Assembly (NCBI RefSeq): GCF_900601905.1
Contig: NZ_UWFA01000383.1
Coordinates: 372,001 to 436,000 of the forward strand
DNA: 64,000 nt
Source of the DNA: Pseudomonas viridiflava
GTDB taxonomy: Bacteria > Pseudomonadota > Gammaproteobacteria > Pseudomonadales > Pseudomonadaceae
Direction of reading: 5' to 3'
The position numbers were made by a program, and so were the translations under genes. This document shows, in pieces, positions 44,685-52,912 of the stretch. Under the pieces are notes generated by a model. The model did no database searches, was not told where the DNA came from, and saw only the letters and a program-made list of their open reading frames with translations. The stretch's first letter is position 1. The number at the start of each line of letters is the position of its first letter.

Positions 44685-47432
44685 ATGAGCCAGACCATTA
44701 CCCCGGCGCAACTGCAACAATGGCTTTTCGACGGCCAGGAAATTGCCCTGTTCGACGTGCGCGAGCATGGTCAGTATGGCGAGGCGCACCTGTTCCATGG
44801 GCAGAACCTGCCGTATAGCCGCCTGGAAATCGACGTGCCGCGCCTGGCACCCAACCCCCGCGTGCGTCTGGTGATCTATGACCAGAACGGCGCGGGCGTG
44901 GCCCCGCGTGCAGCGGCCCGGCTGGATGCGCTGGGTTATCAGCGGGTCCATGTCTTGCATGGCGGGGCCGATGGCTGGCAGGCGGCGGGCTTGCAGCTGT
45001 TTGCCGGTGTGCACGTGCCGTCCAAGGCCTTTGGGGAATTGGTTGAAGAGGCCAGCCACACGCCCCACATCAGCGCCGAGCAACTGGCGAAATGGCAGAC
45101 CGCAGGTGGGCCGTTGTTGGTGCTGGATGGCCGCCCGTTCGACGAATACCAGAAGATGACCATCCCCGGCTCGATCTGCTGCCCGAACGGCGAGCTGGGC
45201 TACCGGCTGCCCGGGCTGCTGAGTGACGACACCACACCGATCATCGTCAACTGCGCCGGCCGCACTCGCAGCATCATCGGCGCGCAGACCTTGATTGATC
45301 TGGGCGTGAAGAACCCGGTCTATGCGCTGGAAAACGGCACGCAAGGCTGGTTTCTGGCGGATCTGCAGCTGGAGCACGGCAGCACCCGGCGTTACCCCGA
45401 AAAAATCGCCGACGCCGACCTCGACGCACAACGTAACGCTGCGCGGGCACTGGCCGAAAAGACCGGCGTTCAAACAGTCACGGCCGGGCAGGTGGTGGAG
45501 TGGGCGCAAGACCCGGCGCGCAGTCTGTTCCTTTGCGATGTGCGCACGGCTGAAGAATTTGCCGCAGGGTCGCTGGCCGGGGCGCAGCACACGCCAGGCG
45601 GGCAATTGATACAGTCCACCGATCTGTATGTAGGGGTGCGCAATGCGCGGCTGGTGCTGGTCGATGCCGACGGCATTCGCGCCCCCATCGTGGCAGGCTG
45701 GTTGCGGCAGTTGGGCCATGAGGCTTACGTGCTGGCCGAGGGAGTCGACAGTGATCTTGCGCTGCCCGCGCTCGCGCCGATCAATGCGCCGATCCTGCCG
45801 TCCATTAGCGCAATGCAGCTGGCAGACGGGTTGAAGGATGCCGCCATCGCCCTGGTTGATTTGCGTCCCAGCAGTCGCTTTCGCCAGCAGCATATCGATG
45901 GCGCGCGCTGGTCGATTCGCCCGTTGCTGGCAGCGGCACTGGCCGATGAAGCCCGGCCTCTGGTGTTGCTTGCTGACAGCCCGGAAATCGCTGGACTGGC
46001 CGCGCTGGACCTGCCCGAAGCGCAACGCAGTCAGGCCCGGCTTTTGAGCGGCGGGCCCCGCGAATGGCAAGCGGCAGGTCTGCCCCTGCGCGAGGACGCC
46101 TGCAGCCTGAAGGACGAGCAGTGCATCGACTTTCTGTTTTTCACGCACGACCGGCATTCGGGTAACAAGGCGGCTGCCCGTCAGTATCTGGCCTGGGAAA
46201 TCGGCCTGCTGGGGCAAATGACTGAACAGGAACTCAACAGCCTGCAACCGCTGCACGGCAGACGGTCCCCTGGTGTCCGCACCCGGTTGGTTCAGGCTGC
46301 TCGTACCGCCAAAGGCAGCGGCGGGCGGGCCGTCAATGTGCCGGTCACTCGCCTGAGTACGGTGCTGTTCGACAGCCTCAGCGACATGCGTGACATGCGC
46401 AAGCGCCGGGACACCGAACGGGTGCTGAGCTACGGGGCGCGGGGCAACCCCACGGCCTTTGCCCTGGAAGACTTGGTCACCGAGCTCGAAGGCGGTTATC
46501 GCAGCAAGTTGTTTGCTACCGGGCTGGCTGCCGTGGCGCAGACTTTTCTGGCGTACCTGCGGCCTGGCGATCATGTATTGATCACGGATGCGGTGTATGG
46601 CCCGGTGCGCAGACTCGCGGCGCAGTTTCTCGTCCCGTTCGGCATCGAGGTGAGCTATTTCCCGGCACACGGACGAGGGCTGGAAAACCTGCTGCAGGCC
46701 AACACGCGGATGGTCTATGCCGAGGTCCCCGGTTCGCTGCTTTACGAGCTGTGCGATTTGCCTGCCATCGCCGCCCTGTGCAAGCCGCGCGAAATTCTGC
46801 TCGCGGTCGATAACACTTGGGGCTCGGGTTATCTGTATCGCCCGCTGACGCTGGGCGCGGACATTTCCATCATGGCGTTGACCAAGTACCTCTGCGGGCA
46901 CAGCGATGTGGTGATGGGCAGCGTTTGTACCCGGCAAGACGTCTGGCCCGCGTTGGCAAGTATGAGCGACACGTTTGGCAACACGGTCAGCCCGGATGAT
47001 GCCTACCTGGTATTGCGCGGCGCCCGGACGCTGGCGTCGCGTCTGGACGTGCATGAGCGCCAGGCCTTGCAGGTTGCCCAGTGGTTGCAGGCACAGCCTC
47101 AGGTCAGGCGGGTGTTTCATCCGGGTCTGGCCGATCACCCCGATCATGAGCTGTTCAAACGTGACTTCAGCGGCAGCAATGGCTTGTTGTCATTTGAGTT
47201 GGCTGACGCTGACCCTGGGCAACTGGATGATTTTATCGGTGCGCTGCGGTTGTTCGGGCTGGGCGCATCGTGGGGCGGTTATGAAAGCCTGATCACCGTG
47301 GCGGAGCTCAGTGACCGTGATAATGACGCTGACAGGGCGCTGCATCCGGTGCTGCGCCTGCACATCGGTCTGGAAGACGTGGCGGAGTTGATTCAGGACC
47401 TGCACAAGGGCTTCAAGGCCATAACGCGCTGA
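44685..47432 (+). CDS. Four-rhodanese/cystathionine beta-lyase fusion protein
   Basis: This unbroken 915-residue protein joins two enzyme types. Residues about 1-105, 125-230, 260-360 and 375-470 are rhodanese modules (FDVREHGQYGEAH; LDGRPFDEYQKMTIPGS; CDVRTAEEFAAGSLAGA; VDLRPSSRFRQQHIDGA). Only the second has a catalytic loop cysteine, Cys190 in NCAGRTRS; the matching loops of the others lack it. After a 60-residue linker, residues about 530-915 are a Cys/Met-metabolism PLP enzyme closely resembling MetC, with the PLP lysine Lys734 (ALTKYLCGHSD) and the C-terminal SWGGYESL and RLHIGLED. An AAGGAA site precedes the ATG. Sulfur freed by the lyase could be handed to Cys190 (inference). Confidence 0.9.
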   Translation: MSQTITPAQLQQWLFDGQEIALFDVREHGQYGEAHLFHGQNLPYSRLEIDVPRLAPNPRVRLVIYDQNGAGVAPRAAARLDALGYQRVHVLHGGADGWQAAGLQLFAGVHVPSKAFGELVEEASHTPHISAEQLAKWQTAGGPLLVLDGRPFDEYQKMTIPGSICCPNGELGYRLPGLLSDDTTPIIVNCAGRTRSIIGAQTLIDLGVKNPVYALENGTQGWFLADLQLEHGSTRRYPEKIADADLDAQRNAARALAEKTGVQTVTAGQVVEWAQDPARSLFLCDVRTAEEFAAGSLAGAQHTPGGQLIQSTDLYVGVRNARLVLVDADGIRAPIVAGWLRQLGHEAYVLAEGVDSDLALPALAPINAPILPSISAMQLADGLKDAAIALVDLRPSSRFRQQHIDGARWSIRPLLAAALADEARPLVLLADSPEIAGLAALDLPEAQRSQARLLSGGPREWQAAGLPLREDACSLKDEQCIDFLFFTHDRHSGNKAAARQYLAWEIGLLGQMTEQELNSLQPLHGRRSPGVRTRLVQAARTAKGSGGRAVNVPVTRLSTVLFDSLSDMRDMRKRRDTERVLSYGARGNPTAFALEDLVTELEGGYRSKLFATGLAAVAQTFLAYLRPGDHVLITDAVYGPVRRLAAQFLVPFGIEVSYFPAHGRGLENLLQANTRMVYAEVPGSLLYELCDLPAIAALCKPREILLAVDNTWGSGYLYRPLTLGADISIMALTKYLCGHSDVVMGSVCTRQDVWPALASMSDTFGNTVSPDDAYLVLRGARTLASRLDVHERQALQVAQWLQAQPQVRRVFHPGLADHPDHELFKRDFSGSNGLLSFELADADPGQLDDFIGALRLFGLGASWGGYESLITVAELSDRDNDADRALHPVLRLHIGLEDVAELIQDLHKGFKAITR

Positions 47433-47443
47433 CGGGTTGTAGC

Positions 47444-47456
47444 GTTATTACATAAC
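47444..47456. promoter_or_regulatory. Zur-like operator for the metal importer
   Basis: GTTATTACATAAC is a 13-bp dyad (GTTAT-N3-ATAAC) matching the core of gammaproteobacterial Zur boxes (GTTATAATATAAC type). It lies 65 bases before the small ORF that opens the metal transporter operon, in the short gap after the fusion gene. Confidence 0.55.
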
Positions 47457-47509
47457 ACTTTTGCTTATTGCTATGTGATACTGTAACAAATCGTTGCAGG
47501 TTACTGACC

Positions 47510-47641
47510 ATGAAAGCTCCCCGCAGTCCTTCCATCGCTGGCTCGGTACTGGCCCAGCCAGCCTGGAAGAGAATCCTCTTCGCGCTGGGCATGCTGGTTT
47601 TGCTGTGGCTGGCTATCGTCTGGGCGGTGGCCATTCCATGA
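47510..47641 (+). CDS. 43-residue predicted single-span membrane protein coupled to the metal ATPase
   Basis: The ATG at 47510 has an AGG ribosome site nine bases upstream. The 43-residue frame has a basic N-terminal part (MKAPRSPS, then AWKR) and one strongly hydrophobic helix from about residue 22 to 42 (ILFALGMLVLLWLAIVWAVA). Its TGA overlaps the ATG of the ATPase gene (ATGA at 47638-47641). The clear membrane segment, codon use and coupling support a real protein. It may be an accessory subunit of the importer. Confidence 0.65.
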   Translation: MKAPRSPSIAGSVLAQPAWKRILFALGMLVLLWLAIVWAVAIP

Positions 47642-48384
47642 GCGCCGCCATTTCCTTGCAAGACCTCACCGTTGCCTACGAACGGCGCCCGGCGGTGCAC
47701 CACATCAGCGGTTGCTTCGAAGCGGGCAGCCTGACGGCCATCGTCGGTCCCAATGGCGCGGGGAAGTCGACGCTGATCAAAGCCATTGCCGGGACCATGA
47801 AGCCCGCTGCCGGTCGCGTGGATCGCGGCAAACTGGCGACCAAGACCCTGGGTTACCTGCCTCAGGCAGCAGAAATCGACCGCAGCTTTCCTCTGAGCGT
47901 TGCCGACACGGTGGCCATGGGCGCCTGGCGCAGCATCGGCGCATTTCGTGGCCTGGGTCGCGACGCGGCACAGCGCACCCGGGAATCGTTGCAGGCGGTG
48001 GGGCTTGAGGGTTTCGAGTCGCGCAGCATCGGTTCGTTGTCGTCCGGGCAGTTTCAGCGGGTGTTGTTCGCCCGCTTGCTGTTGCAGGACGCGGCGGTGA
48101 TTTTGCTTGACGAGCCGTTTACGGCAATCGACGCGCGCACCACCCGGGATTTGCTGGAGCTGGTGCGGGTCTGGCACGGGCAGGGCAGAACCGTGATTGC
48201 CGTGCTGCATGACATCGACCAGGTGCGTCAGCATTTTCCGCAGACCCTGCTCATGGCTCGAGAAACCATTGCCTGGGGCGCGACCGCCGATGTCCTCAAC
48301 GCCGCCAACCTGCGCAAAGCGCGCAACATGGCCGAGTTCTGGAGTGCGGATGCGCAGTTGTGTGGGGTGGAGGGTGAAGGGTAA
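47638..48384 (+). CDS. Metal ABC transporter ATP-binding protein
   Basis: This 248-residue ATPase of the ZnuC/MntB group has Walker A VGPNGAGKST (about 37-46), a signature in the form SLSSGQFQR, Walker B AVILLDEPFTAID and H-loop VLHDID. It is the first long gene of an operon with permease and binding protein. A REP-type repeat separates it from the permease. Confidence 0.92.
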   Translation: MSAAISLQDLTVAYERRPAVHHISGCFEAGSLTAIVGPNGAGKSTLIKAIAGTMKPAAGRVDRGKLATKTLGYLPQAAEIDRSFPLSVADTVAMGAWRSIGAFRGLGRDAAQRTRESLQAVGLEGFESRSIGSLSSGQFQRVLFARLLLQDAAVILLDEPFTAIDARTTRDLLELVRVWHGQGRTVIAVLHDIDQVRQHFPQTLLMARETIAWGATADVLNAANLRKARNMAEFWSADAQLCGVEGEG

Positions 48385-48402
48385 GCCGAGATAAATCACG
48401 AG

Positions 48403-48494
48403 CCTGTGGGAGCGGATTCATTCGCGAAAGCGGTGTTTCAGCGCCGGTCATTATTCAGATCTGCCGCCTTCGCGAATCTATTCGCTCCCACAGG
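48403..48494. repeat. 92-base REP-type inverted repeat inside the metal importer operon
   Basis: Terminal arms CCTGTGGGAGCG and CGCTCCCACAGG enclose a second pairing (ATTCGCGAAAGCGG with CCGCCTTCGCGAAT). The core differs from the 41410 copy. It lies between the ATPase stop (48384) and the permease start. Confidence 0.9.
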
Positions 48495-48541
48495 ACGTGG
48501 ATCCCGGTCAGATATTCATAGATTTCACGAGAATGCTTTTC

Positions 48542-49411
48542 ATGACCCTTTATAACCTTCTGATCGACCCCTTCGTCGAATTCGGTTTCATGCGTCGCGC
48601 CCTGGTGGCGTGCCTGGCGCTGGGCATTGGTTCCGGGCCGGTCGGCGTGCTGTTGATGCTGCGGCGCATGAGCCTGGTGGGGGATGCCATGAGTCATGCG
48701 GTGTTGCCGGGGGCCGCGTTGGGGTTTCTGTTCTTTGGCTTGTCGCTGCCCGCCATGGGTGTGGGCGGCCTGATTGCCGGGCTGGCGGTGGCGCTATTGT
48801 CCGGGCTGGTCAGCCGTCTCACCGCGCTACGCGAAGACGCCAGTTTCGCCAGTTTCTACCTGACCTCTCTGGCGGCCGGGGTGATGATCGTTTCCCTGCA
48901 CGGCTCCAATGTCGACCTGTTGCACGTGTTGTTTGGCACCATCCTGGCGATCGATTCGGACGCCATCTACATGGTCGGCGGTATCGCCTCGTTCACCGTG
49001 ATCCTGCTGGCCCTGATCTTCAGGCCGCTGGTTCTGGAATGTTTCGATCCGGGTTTTCTGCGCGCAGTAGGCGGCCGCGGTTCGCTGTATCACGTGCTGT
49101 TTCTGCTGCTGGTGGTGCTCAATCTGGTGGCCGGGTTTCAGGCTCTGGGCACGCTCATGGCGGTGGGCATGATGATGCTGCCCGCCACCGCAGCGCGCTT
49201 CTGGGCCACCTCGCTTAGCGCTCTGGTGGCGATTTCGACGCTGGTGGCGACGTTGTCGGGGCTGATAGGGCTGATCATCTCCTACCACCTGGGAGTTGCT
49301 TCCGGCCCGGCGATTGTCTTGACCGCCAGTGCGTTCTACGGGTTTTCCCTGCTGTTTGGCCGTACCGGCATTTTGCGCCGGCTGTTTCCTCAATCCCATC
49401 TGGCTAGCTAA
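48542..49411 (+). CDS. Metal ABC transporter permease
   Basis: This 290-residue protein of the ZnuB/MntC permease family has eight or more hydrophobic segments and the typical GDAMSHAVLPGAALGFL and GTLMAVGMMMLPATAARFW stretches. The start at 48542 (MTLYNLL) is chosen over one nine bases upstream and one at 48497 inside the preceding repeat flank. It works with the ATPase and binding protein around it. Confidence 0.9.
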   Translation: MTLYNLLIDPFVEFGFMRRALVACLALGIGSGPVGVLLMLRRMSLVGDAMSHAVLPGAALGFLFFGLSLPAMGVGGLIAGLAVALLSGLVSRLTALREDASFASFYLTSLAAGVMIVSLHGSNVDLLHVLFGTILAIDSDAIYMVGGIASFTVILLALIFRPLVLECFDPGFLRAVGGRGSLYHVLFLLLVVLNLVAGFQALGTLMAVGMMMLPATAARFWATSLSALVAISTLVATLSGLIGLIISYHLGVASGPAIVLTASAFYGFSLLFGRTGILRRLFPQSHLAS

Positions 49412-49422
49412 AAAGGAACGTC

Positions 49423-50316
49423 ATGAAACGATCAATGCTGTTTGGCACACTGGCAGCCTTTGCGCTGTCAGCTTTTAGCGTGCTGGCTCAAGCCAGACCG
49501 CTCGAAGCGGTGGCTTCGTTCACGGTCATCGCCGACATGGTGCAAAACGTCGGGGGCGAGCGGGTGCATGTCACCTCGCTGATCGGCCCCAATGGCGATC
49601 CCCATGTGTACGAGCCGACCCCGGCCGATGCGCAAGCCCTGAAAAAAGCCGATGTGGCCTTCGTCAGCGGCCTGCACCTTGAAGGCTGGATGGACCGCCT
49701 GATCAAGGCGTCCGGTTACAAGGGCGAGCCAGTGGTGCTGTCCAACGGCATCAAGACCCGCAGCATGGAAGAGGACGGCCAGCGCATCACCGATCCGCAC
49801 GCCTGGAACAGCGCCGCCAACGCGGTGATCTACGTACGCAATATCGTCGATGCACTGAAGAAAGCTGACCCGCAAGGCGCCAGCGTCTATCAGGCCAATG
49901 GCGAGCGCTATAGCGCGCAGCTGCAGGCACTGGACAGCTACGCCCGTGAGCAGATCAACGGCATTGCGCAGGCTCAACGCAAGGTGCTGACGTCCCATGA
50001 CGCCTTTGGTTATTTCGGTGATGCCTATGGCGTGACTTTCCTGTCGCCACTGGGCTTTTCCACCGAGTCCGAAGCGTCGGCGGCGGATGTCGGCAAGCTG
50101 ATCCGGCAGATCAAGGCTGAACACGTCAGTGCGTATTTTTTCGAGAATTCCGGTGACCCGCGCCTGGTCAAACAGATCGCCGATGCCAGCGGCGCCAAGC
50201 CTGGCGGCGAGCTGTATGTTGAAGCGTTATCCCCTGCCGATGGTCCTGCGGCCAGCTACGTGCAGATGTTCCGCTACAACGTTGATCAGTTGGTCAAGGC
50301 GATGAAGGGTAAATAG
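49423..50316 (+). CDS. Metal ABC transporter substrate-binding lipid-free periplasmic protein
   Basis: This 297-residue cluster A-I binding protein has a signal peptide ending AQARP near residue 26. The likely metal ligands are His in GDPHVYEPTPAD, His in TDPHAWNS, a Glu in FSTESEAS and an Asp in SPADGPAAS. The His-His-Glu-Asp set is that of Mn/Fe-type proteins such as PsaA. It also lacks the His-rich loop of ZnuA, although the upstream box looks Zur-like. The metal is therefore uncertain. An AAGGA site precedes the ATG. Confidence 0.9.
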   Translation: MKRSMLFGTLAAFALSAFSVLAQARPLEAVASFTVIADMVQNVGGERVHVTSLIGPNGDPHVYEPTPADAQALKKADVAFVSGLHLEGWMDRLIKASGYKGEPVVLSNGIKTRSMEEDGQRITDPHAWNSAANAVIYVRNIVDALKKADPQGASVYQANGERYSAQLQALDSYAREQINGIAQAQRKVLTSHDAFGYFGDAYGVTFLSPLGFSTESEASAADVGKLIRQIKAEHVSAYFFENSGDPRLVKQIADASGAKPGGELYVEALSPADGPAASYVQMFRYNVDQLVKAMKGK

Positions 50317-50331
50317 TGCTCTGAAAACCAC

Positions 50332-50423
50332 CCTGTGGTAGCGGTGCTTGCCCGCGATAGGGCCAGAGGCGATCTAGTTGAGATCGCGGTGAACTTATCG
50401 CGGGCAAGCAACGCTCCCACAGG
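50332..50423. repeat. 92-base REP-type inverted repeat between convergent genes
   Basis: The left arm CCTGTGGTAGCGGTGCTTG and right arm CAAGCAACGCTCCCACAGG pair, with an inner GCCCGCGAT/ATCGCGGGC stem. It is the same subfamily as 41410 and 63925, here 16 bases after the metal binding-protein stop and 14 bases before the galM stop. Confidence 0.9.
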
Positions 50424-50436
50424 TTTTGTGTGAACC

Positions 50437-51579
50437 CTACAAAAATTTAAACACCGTGGTCTGGGTGTACGTCTTGCCCGGATCCAGCCTTGTGCTCTGG
50501 AACTTCGGCTGGTTAGGCGCGTCCGGGTAATGCTGGGTTTCCAGGGTAAACGCACCCCAGTGCGGGTAAACCTTGCCGCTTTTGCCGTGGATGCTGCCGT
50601 CCAGGAAGTTGCCGGTATACAGCTGCACGCCAGGCTCGGTGGTGAACAGCTGCAAACGACGACCTGATTGCGGGTCGCTGACCTCGGCGGCCAGTTTGCC
50701 GACGTCGCCTTTGGTATCCAGAACCCAGTTGAAGTCGAAGCCGCCTTGCTTGGCCTCGGCGTATTTCAACTGCTGATGGTCGGCATGGATGTTCTTGCCA
50801 ATCGCAGTAGGTTTGAGAAAGTCCATGGGGGTGCCTTTGACCGCAGGCAGTTCGCCGGTAGGGATCAGCTTCTCATTGACCGGCGTGTAATGCGAAGCGT
50901 GCAGGGTCGCCACTTGCTTGAGCACATCGCCGTTACCCGCGCCCGCCAGGTTGAAATAGCTGTGGTTGGTCAGGTTGAGCACGGTGGGTTTGTCGGTGGT
51001 GGCGTGGTACTGAATGCGCAGCTCGTTTTTCTCGTTGAGGCTGTAGGTGACCTGGGTCGTCAGGTTGCCCGGAAAACCCATTTCCCCATCGGGTGACAGG
51101 TACGTCAGCTTGACGCCCACCCAGCCGTTTTCATTGCTCGGTTCAGCCTTCCAGACCCGCTTGTCGAAACCTTGCGGGCCTCCGTGCAAGGCATTTGTCT
51201 TGTCGTTTTGCGGCACCTGATACGTCTTGCCATCGAGCTTGAACTGGCCACCGGCCAAACGATTGCCGAAGCGGCCGATGGTCGCGCCGAAGTACACCGT
51301 GCCGTTGTCTTGATAGCCTTTGACATCATCAAAGCCCAGCACCACGTCGGCGACCTTGCCGCTCTTGTCCGGCACGAGCATCGATTGCAGGGTGGCGCCG
51401 TAGGTGATGATGCTGGCTTCAACGCCATGGCTGTTGCGCAGGGTGTATTTCTCGACCGCGGTGCCATCGGCGGTACTGCCGAAAGCACTGTGTTCACTGG
51501 ACAGGCTGGCCGCGTTGGCGGTGAGGGTGGCGATCATCAGGGACAGTCCAAAACTGCTGAGCAGTGCAGAGGGTTTCAT
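50437..51579 (-). CDS. galM: Aldose 1-epimerase, exported form
   Basis: This 380-residue mutarotase interconverts alpha and beta anomers of sugars. It has a signal peptide of about 23 residues (ending LTANAASL), so it acts in the periplasm. Catalytic landmarks are His in ALHGGPQGFDKR, His in NHSYFNLAG and the C-terminal Glu in TTEPGVQLYTGN. It is divergent from the lactonase and AraFGH genes, sharing a 263-base control region, so it probably prepares arabinose for uptake or oxidation. Confidence 0.92.
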   Translation of the reverse strand: MKPSALLSSFGLSLMIATLTANAASLSSEHSAFGSTADGTAVEKYTLRNSHGVEASIITYGATLQSMLVPDKSGKVADVVLGFDDVKGYQDNGTVYFGATIGRFGNRLAGGQFKLDGKTYQVPQNDKTNALHGGPQGFDKRVWKAEPSNENGWVGVKLTYLSPDGEMGFPGNLTTQVTYSLNEKNELRIQYHATTDKPTVLNLTNHSYFNLAGAGNGDVLKQVATLHASHYTPVNEKLIPTGELPAVKGTPMDFLKPTAIGKNIHADHQQLKYAEAKQGGFDFNWVLDTKGDVGKLAAEVSDPQSGRRLQLFTTEPGVQLYTGNFLDGSIHGKSGKVYPHWGAFTLETQHYPDAPNQPKFQSTRLDPGKTYTQTTVFKFL

Positions 51580-51642
51580 GAGGTTACCTTTTATTTATTG
51601 TTGTTGTCTTGAGCGCAGCTGCAGTCGAGCTACGCTGCCATT

Positions 51643-51729
51643 GGTAAGACTATTTATCTCGTAGAAGTGCTGCATCTGGATTTATAGTCGATAAATGGCA
51701 GCTTGAAAATTTAATCGTAATACTATTTA
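51643..51729 (+). promoter_or_regulatory. Two copies of a GTAnnACTATTTA motif in the galM/lactonase control region
   Basis: GTAAGACTATTTA at 51644-51656 and GTAATACTATTTA at 51717-51729 are direct repeats 73 bases apart, about seven helical turns. A third copy lies before araF. They may be operators of a common arabinose regulator that is not in this window. The rest of 51580-51842 is AT-rich with no ORF. Confidence 0.45.
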
Positions 51730-51842
51730 GTGTCGTCATCGGTTGGCAATGCATTCGCCAGCCTTGAGCCGGTGCCCGATCCTTCAGTGGGTCACCGCAG
51801 CTCGACAGAACCCTGAAAACAACAATAAAGGGACATATTCAT

Positions 51843-52721
51843 ATGCAGTGGCTGCCTGTCTCGGCACACCGTTTCATGCTGGGTGAAGGTGCGTTCTGGG
51901 ACGCGGATACCCAGACGCTCTACTGGGTCGACATTGCGGCCCAGCTGGCTTGCCGATTGTTTGAAGATCATTTCCAGCAGTGGCACTTGTCCGAGCCGGT
52001 CTCGGCATTCATTCCCACTGCCCATGGCGACGCGCTGGTGACCCTGGCCAGCGGTGTGTATCGCCTTGATCTGGACTCCCCCGGCTATACCCCAACGCTG
52101 ACGCTGTTGTGTCAGGCCGACCCGGTGGCCGGCAACCGCGCCAATGAGTCCCGCTGCGATGCGCAGGGCCGACTCTGGCTGGGAACCATGCAGAACAATC
52201 TGGACGAGCAGGGCGGCGACTTGCCCGTGTTGCGGCGCTCCGGTGGACTGTTCCGTATTGATGCCGACGCCACTGTCACGTCGCTGCTCAGCGGTCAGGG
52301 CATCGTCAACACCCTGTTGTGGAATGCCAGAGGCGACATGCTGTACAGCGCCGACAGTCTTGATGGCGTGATCTATCAGTATCCGATCCTTGCCGACGGC
52401 GGGCTGGGCATACGTTCGGTCTGGGCTGCCGAGCACGCTCGCGGCGTCCCGGACGGCTCGGCCATGGACGCCGAGGGTTACATCTGGAACGCCCGTTGGG
52501 GAGGCAATTGTCTGATTCGCTTTGCCCCGGACGGCGCTGTGGACCGAATCGTCGAGCTTCCCGTCAGCCACCCCACCAGTTGCGTTTTTGGCGGGCCGGA
52601 CATGCGACGCTTGTACGTCACCAGTGCCGCGCCAGCCGATGCCACGGGCCAGTTCGACGGCGCGCTGCTGGCGGCGGATGTCGGAATACGCGGGATGCTT
52701 TCAACCCGTTTTGCAGGCTGA
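51843..52721 (+). CDS. SMP-30/gluconolactonase family lactonase
   Basis: This 292-residue six-bladed propeller enzyme hydrolyses sugar lactones. Metal-binding landmarks are the Glu of MLGEGAFWD (about 16-24), NESRCDAQGRLWLGTM (Asn and Asp) and YSADSLDG. Placed between galM and the arabinose importer, it is likely an L-arabinolactonase of the oxidative, non-phosphorylating arabinose route (inference). The dehydrogenase and dehydratases of that route are not in the window. Confidence 0.88.
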   Translation: MQWLPVSAHRFMLGEGAFWDADTQTLYWVDIAAQLACRLFEDHFQQWHLSEPVSAFIPTAHGDALVTLASGVYRLDLDSPGYTPTLTLLCQADPVAGNRANESRCDAQGRLWLGTMQNNLDEQGGDLPVLRRSGGLFRIDADATVTSLLSGQGIVNTLLWNARGDMLYSADSLDGVIYQYPILADGGLGIRSVWAAEHARGVPDGSAMDAEGYIWNARWGGNCLIRFAPDGAVDRIVELPVSHPTSCVFGGPDMRRLYVTSAAPADATGQFDGALLAADVGIRGMLSTRFAG

Positions 52722-52798
52722 TCCAGGCCTGTTCAAGCTAGAAAGAAGAGTGCAACGCCGCGGGTGACACTAGGTTACATTGCGGCCATGACGAATAT

Positions 52799-52813
52799 GG
52801 TATGACTATTTAG
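52799..52813 (+). promoter_or_regulatory. Third GTAnnACTATTTA motif, upstream of araF
   Basis: GGTATGACTATTTAG at 52799-52813 repeats the motif seen twice upstream of galM and the lactonase. It lies 100 bases before the araF start codon. A LacI-operator-like half site follows at 52864-52874. Confidence 0.45.
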
Positions 52814-52863
52814 CTGCTGTGGTGATGTCGGTTCTGTTGCTTGCTGCAGGCCCGAGGTTACTA

Positions 52864-52874
52864 ACCCAAACGTT
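52864..52874 (+). promoter_or_regulatory. LacI-type operator half-site before araF
   Basis: ACCCAAACGTT is identical to the first 11 bases of the perfect palindrome at 62047-62062; the other half is degenerate (GGAC). It sits 39 bases before the araF start, so a LacI-family protein may bind here. Confidence 0.35.
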
Positions 52875-52912
52875 GGACGCTGTAGCTATTCAATAACAAT
52901 AAGGAGTTAGCT

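Noticed and set aside
44637..47147. 836-codon minus-strand ORF opposite the rhodanese-lyase fusion
   Set aside because: No recognisable domain, and the plus-strand frame has clear catalytic motifs.
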